Source: CAYZXL01 sp964482435
GTDB lineage: Bacteria > Auribacterota > JABMQX01
Assembly: GCA_964482435.1 (NCBI GenBank)
Contig: CAYZXL010000111.1
Coordinates: 1-9,371 of the forward strand
DNA length: 9,371 bases
Reading direction: 5' to 3'
This document shows, piece by piece, positions 1 to 6,768 of the stretch; within the stretch, counting starts at the first letter, position 1, and each line of letters begins with the position of its first letter. A program made the position numbers and the translations under genes. Under the pieces are notes generated by a model. The model worked only from the letters and a program-made list of their open reading frames with translations. It was not told the origin of the DNA and made no database searches.

Positions 1-20
1 CCCCATACCTGAAAACGACC

Positions 21-60
21 AGCCCCCCTCGTTGGGGGCTGCCTCGTTTATGGAGGAGGC
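21..60. repeat. Two adjacent small hairpins at the left edge
   Basis: AGCCCCC at 21-27 pairs perfectly with GGGGGCT at 34-40 around a 6-nt loop. GCCTC at 41-45 pairs with GAGGC at 56-60 immediately after it. Neither arm is followed by a clear T tract on the plus strand. Read on the minus strand, the first hairpin is followed by GGTCGTTTTC, which is only weakly terminator-like. This could be the end of a transcription unit lying left of the window, but no gene is visible to assign it to. The rest of 1-257 shows no recognisable coding sequence. Confidence 0.3.
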
Positions 61-257
61 CCCAATGAGAGCGGGCATCCCCGGTTTTCAATTGGCGAGC
101 AAGAAGACCGGGCTTACTGAGCCGGTTGTGGGTCTCAACCGAGCGACCCGAATGGGCTCATCGCCGCTCGACTTCCAAAACGCCATCTTCGTGGAGTATA
201 ATTTACTAACTGTTCGATCGTTGAGCGTACAGAACTTATCACGTCTTTTCGACGGTC

Positions 258-718
258 TTGCCATGAGGCAAACGGCCGGCCCTGCGGCAGGTAAAAGGTG
301 TATGCATTCTCAACGACATCAAGGCGTATCTTCAACGGGAGCAGCCCAACGTCATGTCGAAAAAGCCCCAAAGGGCAAGCGATCGCCTACACGTTGTCGA
401 ACCGGGAAGCGATAATCCGCTACTGCGAGGACGGAGACCTGGAGATCGATAACAACGGTGTCGAGCGAAGCCTGCAGGGAGTCGCCGGCGGACGAAAGAA
501 TCCCGCCGTGGCGGGATTCTTCGGCAGCGACAACGGAGGGAGAACTGCCGTCATCCTAACCAACCTCATCGCCACATCCAGGCGACTTCAGATTGACAAA
601 TTCGCCACCCTCCGAGACATTTTCCAACGGAACAGCGCCCCCTGCCTAATGGCTCAAGGAACTCTTGCTGGATAAGTGGCAGCCTGCTCGTGGCCCCAGG
701 CACAACCTGCCCGCCTAA
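258..718 (+). pseudogene. IS66-family transposase, decayed 3' fragment
   Basis: This is the C-terminal part of an IS66 (DDE) transposase in three reading-frame pieces. Piece one (frame of position 258) reads LP-stop-GKRPALRQVKG then ILNDIKAYLQREQPNVM, which fits the IS66 stretch before the catalytic Glu but contains TGA at 264-266. Piece two (frame of 361) reads KSPKGQAIAYTL, CEDGDLEIDNNGVERSL, GGRKN and FGSDNGGRTA. The E of DNNGVERS is the expected last residue of the DDE triad. Piece three (frame of 650) reads LKELLLDKWQPAR and stops at TAA 716-718, matching the IS66 C-terminal 'eLLPdrW' tail. Removing one A from the run at 360-364 restores VMSKSPKGQAIAY, and removing one A at 648-649 joins pieces two and three. 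The N-terminal half, the first two catalytic Asp residues, the tnpA/tnpB partners and the terminal inverted repeats are not seen. The element is therefore a dead remnant. Confidence 0.88.
496..521. repeat. 26-nt perfect inverted repeat inside the IS66 relic
   Basis: AAGAATCCCGCC (496-507) and its exact complement GGCGGGATTCTT (510-521) are separated by only GT. The arms are GC-rich inside and A/T-rich outside (preceded by GAA, ending in TTCTT), so the element resembles a compact bidirectional intrinsic terminator in either direction. It encodes the PAVAGF stretch between GRKN and FGSDNGG. IS66 proteins usually have about three residues there (GRKNWLF-type), so the palindrome coincides with a few extra codons. 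Its origin, whether templated expansion or insertion of a tiny palindromic element, is inference. Confidence 0.6.
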
Positions 719-853
719 TCCCCCAGAGTCGTGCATCTGCGCCAGAAGCCACATCTGTTCACCGGGCCGTTGCTCATTACGACCCACCTTGTTTTCCGTG
801 GGAATAAATCAAGCGAAAAATAAGAAAGTGCGGATGGGAATGTGCTCGCCGGC

Positions 854-885
854 TACGGCAGGGGAGAACAGGCCTTCCTGCCGTA
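854..885. repeat. Strong stem-loop downstream of the beta-helix gene
   Basis: TACGGCAGG (854-862) pairs perfectly with CCTGCCGTA (877-885) around a 14-nt loop, and two G-T pairs could lengthen the stem. It lies about 210 nt past the stop codon of the minus-strand gene. It could protect or end that transcript, but the U tract expected of an intrinsic terminator does not follow directly. Confidence 0.4.
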
Positions 886-930
886 TCTCCGGAGCCTCAT
901 TGCTCGCCGTCTCGGCGACTTTTCGGAATT

Positions 931-952
931 CCCGGGAAGAAACGATCCCGGG
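931..952. repeat. CCCGGGA hairpin
   Basis: CCCGGGA (931-937) pairs with TCCCGGG (946-952) around an 8-nt loop. A second, smaller stem, TCGCCG/CGGCGA with a 3-nt loop, sits just left at 904-918 and is followed on the plus strand by CTTTTC. Neither makes a convincing terminator, and no plus-strand gene upstream would need one. Confidence 0.3.
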
Positions 953-1092
953 GCAAAGGGGCATCCTATGGAGATTATGCGCTTGCTCTCGAGTCCGCGG
1001 CTGGTGAAGAGTTCCGATGTTTTTCTCCCAGTCGGGGTTTCCACGGCCTTTCTGCTGGGGCAGTTGCTCCCTACCGGCTCCTGCACCCCGCC

Positions 1093-1323
1093 TCATTCGC
1101 TCATTTCGATTCTGTAGAACTTTCGGGTGGAAGTTGAGTCCGGATCGGTCCACGTGGTGGATAGTCGCTCCGACTGCAACGTCACCTCCTCAGTCCATCT
1201 TTGGCTCGGGAGTACGGCGCTGGACCAAACCGTATAAGTCCTGTCCGGCGCGCTTGTCCAGACGAGTATAACCATGCCGCTGGCATGCCTGATCAGGTTC
1301 ATGAGTCTGTATGTCGGGGCTGC
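1093..1323 (-). other. C-terminal beta-rich domain of the beta-helix protein
   Basis: About 75 residues after the last cassette: YRLMNLIRHASGMVILVWTS, then DRTYTVWSSAVLP, RWTEEV, a 'TTWTDPDS' turn and KFYRIEMSE at the end. The 'V-L-W-S...Y-V-W-S...W...T-D...FYR' pattern is common at the C-termini of large exported proteins in Verrucomicrobiota, Lentisphaerota and related groups. I infer a terminal anchoring or folding domain; no sorting signal with known enzymology is seen. Confidence 0.6.
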
Positions 1324-4300
1324 ATGTTCATAAGCGCCCATATCCACCCTCCACGAGGAGTTCCCTGGAAGAATGCGCGGATTCCCGTCGAGGTCTGCGC
1401 CCTCCCACATCCACTCCTCGTTCCTGCCGGCATCCATGCACGGCGAGTCTGTCCCCAACCGGTAGTTATTGTCTGGATATGTACTCGGGTCGTTATCCGG
1501 GCCGTCGGGATCAACGAACCTGGGGTCTTGGGCGATGTTCCCTTCGCCACCCGCGGTCCAGCCCTGGATGCAGGAATAGACCGGCTGGCTCGAACGCCAG
1601 AGTTGGGGTTCCCCCGGGGCCGTATTTCCCCATATGATGCAGTTGATGATACTTCCGTTGCATTCGTAGAATCCGCCCCCATCTGACGAGGCGAAATTAT
1701 AGGCCACAACGTTGTTCTGGATTGTTCCGTTGCACCAAGCCAATCCCGCGCCTCCTTGAGCCCTGTTTCCTGCGATCACATTGTTTCGGATAACCCCCGT
1801 ACAGTCTGCCAGCCCCCCTCCTTCTCCCTGGCACTGGTTTTGGATGATGAAGTTATCTTGGACGATGCCACGGCACCCCATTATCCCGCGGTCGGAATTC
1901 TGGAAGACGACGTTGTTCTGGATGATGCCGTCGCAATAGGCAATCGCGCCCCCGAACAGCCACGATACCTCTCCCTCTGCCCGGTTTTTTGTGATGGTGT
2001 TATTTCGAATCGTAGCACGGGTGTGACAATCCCGTGTGCCCCCGCAGATTCCGCCACCCGATACGGCGGCGCCGTTCTGAATGGTGAAACCGGAGAGGAC
2101 GCAGGCTTCGGTTTCGCTGCCGGCGAAGGAAACGACAGGCGCGGCGCCATTCCCGTCGAGGATTGTGGCATCAACGACAGCGGAATCCTCGGGGTCGGAG
2201 CTGTGAAGAATGACATCCACACCGAAGAAACATAGGCTCTCGTGGTAGGTGCCGGGAGCGACAACGATCTCGTCTCCTGCAACAGCGACGCACAGGGCTG
2301 CCTGGATCGCCACGAAATCAGCAGGAACGTTAACGACCCCAGGCGGCGTCACAGCGAGAGGATTGCTCCGGCGAATCGCCTCCAAACCGTCGCGAAGCCC
2401 ATCGCCATCGGTGTCGTCGAGGTCAGGGTCTGTTCCGCTTTTGGACTCATCCTCGTCGGAAAGAAGGTCACCGTCCAAGTCAACGGAAGCTCCGAACTCG
2501 TAGCACCCCATATCCACCCCGCTGCCAGCGAGACGGCAATTCCCGTCGAGGTCTCGCTGCGGCCAGGCGAACCAGTAGTAGCTCACCCCTTTGTCTATGC
2601 ACGGCGACCCATCCTGAAGGCGATAATCTCCTCCCGCCGGATTGACGAAGAGGGGGTCGCCCGTAACGTTGCCGGTCCCCCCGCCGGTCCAGTCCTGGAC
2701 GCAGCAGTAGAGGGGGTCAGCCGAATCACTGATCTGCATGCCGTCGGTGGCGGTGTTTCCCCAGATGATGCAATTACGAATACCCTTGCGGCACGCACAA
2801 AGACCGCCGCCGCTCTCCGCCGAATTTCCGACGATTGTGTTGTTCTGAATCGTGCCCCAGCAGGCGTATAACCCGCCGCCCCAGTACTGGCCGGCGGTGT
2901 TGAAGCATATAAGGTTGTTTTGGATAACCCCGTCGCAGAACGAAAGCCCTCCTCCTGAGTTTCCCACGATCACGTTGTTCTGGACGCGCCCGTCACAGTA
3001 GCCGACACCGCCGGCACCCGCGTCTGCGGTGTTGTTCCGGATTACGTTGTTCTCGATTGTGGCATGGGTGCCCGCTCCGCAAATTCCGGCGTCGTACAAA
3101 GCCTTCCCATTCCTGATGGTGAACCCGGAGAGAACGCACGTTTCGTCTTCCTCGCCGGAGAATGTGACGACGGAGTCCGCGTTCTCGCCGTCAATAATAG
3201 TGTTGGCTACGACGTTTGGGTCGAGGGGCGCTCTGCTCCGGAGCACAACGTTCTTGCCCTCGAGGCGGACTCGCTCTTTGTAAAGGCCGGGGTAGACCAC
3301 AAGCTCGTCCCCTTCGTCGCAGCCCAGGAGAGCACCTTGAATGGACTGGTGGCCGAGGCCTTTCGTGAGGTTCTCGATGACGTTCTGCGCCGCTGCCGTC
3401 GGGTCCCACCCGTACCGATACTCTTTCAGATTGGAAACACCGTCTCCGTCCGGATCGCCGGTCCCGCTTTCGTCAAGGTCTCCGAACCAGTGCAGCTCCC
3501 AATCATCGGGGAGACCATCCGCATCTGTATCCAGCGACCTCGAGGTTGCTTCCGGGGTGTTCCCATAAGCTCCCATGTCCACGCGGCTGCCGTTTGGCTG
3601 CGGCTCGTTTGAACAGGGGGAAGCCGGGTCGCCGGCGTCTATGCAGGGCGACGAGGAGGTCAGGTGGAAGTCCCCGTTCGCAGGATCAACGAAGCACGGG
3701 TCGAGCGAGATGTTTCCAATGCCCCCTGCGCTCCAGTCCTCAATGCAGGAGTAGGTAGGGGTGCTCGAGCCATAAATCTGCATGGTGTCCCCGGACCGGT
3801 TGTCCCAGATGATATTGTTTTTGATGGTGCCACCGCACGACTCCAGCCCGCCGCCGTGCCCTGCGCCGGAGTTGCCGAAGACAGTGTTGTTCTCGATCGT
3901 CCCATTACAGCGCGCCAGGCCGCCGCCCCCGAAGATGGGGAAGCTCAGGGTGACCGTGTTGCCCCAGACGATGTTGTTATGAATGATGCCGCCGCAATAA
4001 CATAAACCTCCCCCCTCGATGACGGCGGTGTTGTCCCTGATGATGTTGTCACAGATTTCTCCATCGCACCCGAACAGCCCTCCGCCCTGTGCCGTTGCGT
4101 TGTTGCCGCAAATGATATTGTTCGAGACCCTCGCAAGCGTGTGGTGGTCCCCTCCGAAGATGCCGCCCGACCCGGCCTTTCCATTTCTGATCGTGAAGCC
4201 GGAAAGGACGCAGGTTTCGAGTTCTGTCCCGGCAAAGGTAACCACCGACCCGGATGCGCCACCGTCAATGATGGTGCCGGCGACGACGGAGCGATCCGAT

Positions 4301-6681
4301 GGGTCCTCGCTGCGCAGGACAACGTTCTTCCCAAAAAAGTTTATGTTCTCCTTGTAGGCGCCCGGAGGGACCACTATCTCATCGCCATCACTCGAGTCCA
4401 GAAGCGCCGCCTGGATGGTTTCGTAGCGCAGCCCTTTCGTGACGTTTTCGACGAGCGCCTGAGAACTGACGGTCGGATTTGACCCGTACTCGTACTCGGT
4501 CTTATTGACAATGCCGTCTCCGTCCGGGTCGCCGGTCCCGGTCTGGGCAAGGTTCCCGAACCAGTGCAATTCCCAATCATCGGGGAGACCGTCCGCATCA
4601 GTGTCGGGCGACCTGGAGGTCGCTTCCGGGGTGTTCCCATAGGCTCCCATGTCCACCCGACCGCCGTTTGGCTGCGGTTCGTTTGAATATGGAGAACTTG
4701 GGTCGCCGGCGTCTATGCAGGGCGACCACGATCTGAGGTGAAAGTCGCCCTTTTCCGGGTCAACAAAATGTGGGTTGAGGCCAATATTCCCGCTCCCCTG
4801 CGCGGCGCCTCCCTCAATGCACGAAAAACTCGGCATGCGCCCCCCGTAAAGTTGCCCGCCCCCCTGGTTCCCCCAAATGATGCAGTCGGTAATCGTGCCA
4901 AAGCACAGGGCTAGGCCGCCCCCTTCCTCACCCGCCGAATTGCCGTAAATGACGCTGTTCTGCACCGCCGCGTCACAAAAAGAAAGCCCGCCCCCATGGC
5001 TCCCCGAGGTGTTCTTAGCGATCCTGTTGTTTTGAATGACGCCGTCGCAAAGGCTCAGCCCGCCCCCTGCATAGTCAGCCTGGTTCTCGGCGATGAGGTT
5101 TTTTTGGATTAGGCCGTCGCACAAAGCCAGCCCGCCACCGCTATCAGTCGCTGAGTTGCCGCGGATGACATTGTTCTCGATTGTGACACGAGTGTGCTTG
5201 CTGACCTCCCCGCCTGAAATCCCGCCGCCGTAAACACCCTTGCCGTTTCGAATGGTGAAGCCGGAAAGAACGCATGACTCGGTTTCCGTCCCCGCGAATG
5301 TGACGACTGCCCCCAACCCACCGCCGTCAATCACAGTGCTGGCCACACCGGAGGCATCCGATGGGTTGGTGCTCCGAAGGACAACGTTCTTGCCGCCGAA
5401 GCCAATGTTCTCCGTGTAAATCCCCGGAGAAGCCACAATCTCATCTCCATCCCTGGATTCCAGAAGGGCAGCCTGGATGGTCTGGTAGCGAGCCGCCTTG
5501 GTCAGGTTTTCGACAAGAGTTTCCGACGCTGCCGTGGGGTCCCATCCGTACCGATATTCCGTCGCGTTGGGGATTCCGTCGCCGTCCGGGTCGCCGGGTC
5601 CGTTCCCGCTGAGGTTCTCGAACCACTCCTGCTCCCAGGCGTCAGCCAGACCGTCGGCATCGGTGTCAGGCGACTTAGAGGTTGCCTCCAGGGTGTTCCC
5701 GTAGGCTCCCATATCCACGCGGCTGCCGTTTGGCTGCGGTTCGTTTGAATAGGAGGAACTCGGGTCGCCGGCGTCTATGCACGGTGACCAGGACTGGAGA
5801 TGAAAATCGCCGTTCTCCGGATCAACGAAATACGGCATCGAGGCGATATTTCCTGTCCCCCCCTCCATCCAGCCCTGGATGCAGGAGTAGCTTGGAACGC
5901 TGCACTCCACAAGCTGCGCCGAGCCCCTGTTCCCCCAGACGATGCAACTCGCCGCCTGGGAACACAACCACAGGCCGCTACCCTCCCCGCCGGCGGTGTT
6001 CCCATGTATGGTGTTGTTCTCGATTTTTCCTTGGCAGTCCCACAGCCCGCCACCGTCTGCTTCGGCACTGTTCCCCGCGATGATGTTGTTCCGGATAATG
6101 CCGTAGCAGCGCGACAAACCGCCTCCGTTGCCACGATTGATCGCGAAGTTTCCGCTGATTGTGTTGTTCTCGATCATCCCTCGGCACCAGAACAACCCGC
6201 CACCCCCTTCAGCCGAGTTCCCCCGGATGATGTTGTTCCGGACCGCGGCGCCGGTGATCTGGCTGCCTGATGAACCGAGGATTCCCCCACCCAATGAACT
6301 TTTGCCGTTCCGGATGGTGAATCCGCGAAGAACACAACTGTCGTCCTCCGTCCCGGCAAACGTGACCACCGAGCCGGCCTGGTTGCCGTCAATGATGGTG
6401 CTGGCGATGACGGCAGGGTCGAGAGGGTTGGTGCTGGTGAGGACGATGTTCTTGCCCTGAAAGCGAACGTTCTCGTAATACGTCCCTTCGGCCACGATTA
6501 CCGTATCGCCGTCGGTGGCTTTGTCTATCCCATCCTGTACTTTCTTCAGAGCCGTCTGCCATGAAGTTCCATCGCCAGAAGCGGTAACAGAACAGTCCAC
6601 GTACCACGTTTGGCTACCCTGCGTCGAAATACTGACGCAGAGCGATAGAGAGGTGCCCGCTACGAGAAGAACGTTCCTCAT
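1093..6681 (-). CDS. Exported five-cassette right-handed beta-helix protein
   Basis: Encodes 1862 residues. I chose ATG at 6681 over the in-frame TTG at 6696, because GGGGGG (6689-6694) lies 7 nt before this ATG and the TTG overlaps it. Residues 1 to about 25 form a signal peptide: MRN, then the hydrophobic core VLLVAGTSLSLCVSI. Five cassettes follow, beginning near residues 49, 403, 757, 1115 and 1460. Each has a 'IQAAL...GDEIVV.PG.Y.E' entry, 'CVLSGFTIRNGK', four or five coils of the form GGGL..C.G.I.NN.I..N, a coil ending in IIWGN, then 'FVDP..GDFHL', 'SPCIDAGD' and 'VDMGAYG'. Asp-rich, probably calcium-binding linkers (DTDADGLPDDWE, GDPDGDG) join the cassettes. From about residue 1785 a small beta-rich C-terminal domain ends in KFYRIEMSE. 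The folds match NosD/pectate-lyase-type parallel beta-helices and choice-of-anchor-Q-like ends of environmental bacteria. No LPXTG, PEP-CTERM or autotransporter barrel is visible. I infer a surface or secreted adhesive, structural or glycan-binding role; no catalytic residues could be assigned. The gene stands alone. Confidence 0.9.
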   Translation of the reverse strand: MRNVLLVAGTSLSLCVSISTQGSQTWYVDCSVTASGDGTSWQTALKKVQDGIDKATDGDTVIVAEGTYYENVRFQGKNIVLTSTNPLDPAVIASTIIDGNQAGSVVTFAGTEDDSCVLRGFTIRNGKSSLGGGILGSSGSQITGAAVRNNIIRGNSAEGGGGLFWCRGMIENNTISGNFAINRGNGGGLSRCYGIIRNNIIAGNSAEADGGGLWDCQGKIENNTIHGNTAGGEGSGLWLCSQAASCIVWGNRGSAQLVECSVPSYSCIQGWMEGGTGNIASMPYFVDPENGDFHLQSWSPCIDAGDPSSSYSNEPQPNGSRVDMGAYGNTLEATSKSPDTDADGLADAWEQEWFENLSGNGPGDPDGDGIPNATEYRYGWDPTAASETLVENLTKAARYQTIQAALLESRDGDEIVASPGIYTENIGFGGKNVVLRSTNPSDASGVASTVIDGGGLGAVVTFAGTETESCVLSGFTIRNGKGVYGGGISGGEVSKHTRVTIENNVIRGNSATDSGGGLALCDGLIQKNLIAENQADYAGGGLSLCDGVIQNNRIAKNTSGSHGGGLSFCDAAVQNSVIYGNSAGEEGGGLALCFGTITDCIIWGNQGGGQLYGGRMPSFSCIEGGAAQGSGNIGLNPHFVDPEKGDFHLRSWSPCIDAGDPSSPYSNEPQPNGGRVDMGAYGNTPEATSRSPDTDADGLPDDWELHWFGNLAQTGTGDPDGDGIVNKTEYEYGSNPTVSSQALVENVTKGLRYETIQAALLDSSDGDEIVVPPGAYKENINFFGKNVVLRSEDPSDRSVVAGTIIDGGASGSVVTFAGTELETCVLSGFTIRNGKAGSGGIFGGDHHTLARVSNNIICGNNATAQGGGLFGCDGEICDNIIRDNTAVIEGGGLCYCGGIIHNNIVWGNTVTLSFPIFGGGGLARCNGTIENNTVFGNSGAGHGGGLESCGGTIKNNIIWDNRSGDTMQIYGSSTPTYSCIEDWSAGGIGNISLDPCFVDPANGDFHLTSSSPCIDAGDPASPCSNEPQPNGSRVDMGAYGNTPEATSRSLDTDADGLPDDWELHWFGDLDESGTGDPDGDGVSNLKEYRYGWDPTAAAQNVIENLTKGLGHQSIQGALLGCDEGDELVVYPGLYKERVRLEGKNVVLRSRAPLDPNVVANTIIDGENADSVVTFSGEEDETCVLSGFTIRNGKALYDAGICGAGTHATIENNVIRNNTADAGAGGVGYCDGRVQNNVIVGNSGGGLSFCDGVIQNNLICFNTAGQYWGGGLYACWGTIQNNTIVGNSAESGGGLCACRKGIRNCIIWGNTATDGMQISDSADPLYCCVQDWTGGGTGNVTGDPLFVNPAGGDYRLQDGSPCIDKGVSYYWFAWPQRDLDGNCRLAGSGVDMGCYEFGASVDLDGDLLSDEDESKSGTDPDLDDTDGDGLRDGLEAIRRSNPLAVTPPGVVNVPADFVAIQAALCVAVAGDEIVVAPGTYHESLCFFGVDVILHSSDPEDSAVVDATILDGNGAAPVVSFAGSETEACVLSGFTIQNGAAVSGGGICGGTRDCHTRATIRNNTITKNRAEGEVSWLFGGAIAYCDGIIQNNVVFQNSDRGIMGCRGIVQDNFIIQNQCQGEGGGLADCTGVIRNNVIAGNRAQGGAGLAWCNGTIQNNVVAYNFASSDGGGFYECNGSIINCIIWGNTAPGEPQLWRSSQPVYSCIQGWTAGGEGNIAQDPRFVDPDGPDNDPSTYPDNNYRLGTDSPCMDAGRNEEWMWEGADLDGNPRILPGNSSWRVDMGAYEHAAPTYRLMNLIRHASGMVILVWTSAPDRTYTVWSSAVLPSQRWTEEVTLQSERLSTTWTDPDSTSTRKFYRIEMSE
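1324..2304 (-). repeat. Beta-helix cassette 5 (C-terminal, no linker)
   Basis: Residues 1460 to about 1786. It has five coils, one more than the others: GGAIAYC, GIMGC, GGGLADC, GAGLAWC and GGGFYEC. A longer end block follows (FVDPDGPDNDPSTYPDNNYRL, split here from SPCMDAG), closing with DLDGNPRI and VDMGAYEH. The final non-repeat domain follows directly. Confidence 0.82.
2305..3339 (-). repeat. Beta-helix cassette 4 plus a different linker
   Basis: Residues 1115-1459, 345 residues. Coils are AGGVGYC, GGGLSFC, GGGLYAC and GGGLCAC. It closes with SPCIDKGVSYYWFAWPQRD, then LDGNCRLAGSGVDMGCYE; it lacks the NEPQPNG stretch of cassettes 1-3. The linker (about 2375-2500) is of thrombospondin type 3 style, DLDGDLLSDEDESKSGTDP then DTDGDGLRDGLEAI, without the WEL-WFG motif. 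Confidence 0.85.
3340..4413 (-). repeat. Beta-helix cassette 3 plus linker 3
   Basis: Residues 757-1114, 358 residues. Coils are GGGLFGC, GGGLCYC, GGGLARC and GGGLESC. The last coil has NNIIWDN instead of the CIIWGN of the other cassettes, so the second cysteine of that coil is missing. An extra loop (VTLSFPIFG) sits between coils two and three. The linker is WELHWFGDLDESGTGDPDGDG. Confidence 0.85.
4414..5475 (-). repeat. Beta-helix cassette 2 plus linker 2
   Basis: Residues 403-756, again exactly 354 residues, the same length as cassette 1. Coils are GGGLALC, GGGLSLC, GGGLSFC and GGGLALC, and the last ends CIIWGN. The closing block, SPCIDAGDPSSPYSNEPQPNG, and the linker WELHWFGNLAQTGTGDPDGDG are nearly the same as in cassettes 1 and 3. 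Confidence 0.85.
5476..6537 (-). repeat. Beta-helix cassette 1 plus linker 1
   Basis: Residues 49-402, 354 residues long. It has four cysteine-bearing coils (GGGLFWC, GGGLSRC, GGGLWDC, GSGLWLC) and closes with SPCIDAGDPSSSYSNEPQPNG. The linker at about 5528-5676 reads DTDADGLADAWEQEWF, then GDPDGDGIPNATEYRYGWDP. The last coil is irregular (SQAASCIVWGN). The first cassette starts with 'KKVQDGID' where the others have 'IQAALL'-type sequence. Confidence 0.85.
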
Positions 6682-6688
6682 TCTTGTA

Positions 6689-6694
6689 CCCCCC
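6689..6694 (-). promoter_or_regulatory. Ribosome binding site deciding the beta-helix start
   Basis: On the minus strand GGGGGG stands 7 nt before ATG at 6681. This supports ATG over the upstream in-frame TTG at 6696, whose first codons include these same G residues. Confidence 0.55.
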
Positions 6695-6697
6695 AAA

Positions 6698-6735
6698 CCT
6701 TGGGTCTGTCTGCCTTGTTTTCCTGCACCCCAAGG
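6698..6735 (-). promoter_or_regulatory. Inverted repeat in the leader of the beta-helix gene
   Basis: CCTTGGG (6698-6704) and CCCAAGG (6729-6735) are perfect complements 24 nt apart. In the minus-strand transcript the stem would end 3 nt before the G-rich ribosome binding site. It could be a leader hairpin or an operator; the sequence alone does not separate these. Confidence 0.3.
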
Positions 6736-6741
6736 ACCAGC

Positions 6742-6768
6742 AGCATATCAACACAGGTGAGGTGCCAA
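6742..6768 (-). promoter_or_regulatory. Weak candidate promoter for the beta-helix gene
   Basis: On the minus strand TTGGCA (6763-6768) matches five of six bases of the sigma-70 -35 box. TATGCT (6742-6747) matches four of six bases of the -10 box, with a short spacer of 15 nt. It would start transcription about 50-55 nt before the ATG. The short spacer and GC-rich background make this a weak call. Confidence 0.2.

Larger units (their letters stand above)
719..1092. other. Gene-free stretch between IS66 relic and beta-helix gene
   Basis: No open frame in these 374 bases gives a protein I recognise. The region lies downstream of the minus-strand beta-helix gene, so its 3' untranslated region and terminator should be here. 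I see stem-loops at 854-885, 904-918 and 931-952, but none has a canonical T tract on the minus strand. The nearest T-rich run on that strand is the complement of 814-831, about 25 nt beyond the 854-885 stem. Confidence 0.5.

Noticed and set aside
690..1153. Several overlapping open frames on both strands in 690-1153.
   Set aside because: Part lies over the IS66 tail and the end of the beta-helix gene; the rest gives unrelated low-complexity translations with no motif.
2242..3612. Long plus-strand open frames (209 and 182 codons) inside the beta-helix gene.
   Set aside because: They are antisense to the 1862-codon gene, recur at similar places in the cassettes because the DNA repeats, and encode no recognisable domain.
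1600..6240. Short repeated units about 70 nt apart (GTTGTTCTGGAT-like) that at first look like a CRISPR array.
   Set aside because: They are the coding sequence of the NN-x-I part of each beta-helix coil, are imperfect, stay in frame throughout the minus-strand gene, and have no unique spacers of constant length.
6640..6660. Possible lipobox (LSLC) in the signal peptide of the beta-helix protein.
   Set aside because: The residue before Cys is Leu rather than Gly, Ala or Ser, and the hydrophobic core continues past it, so a standard signal peptide is more likely than a lipoprotein signal.
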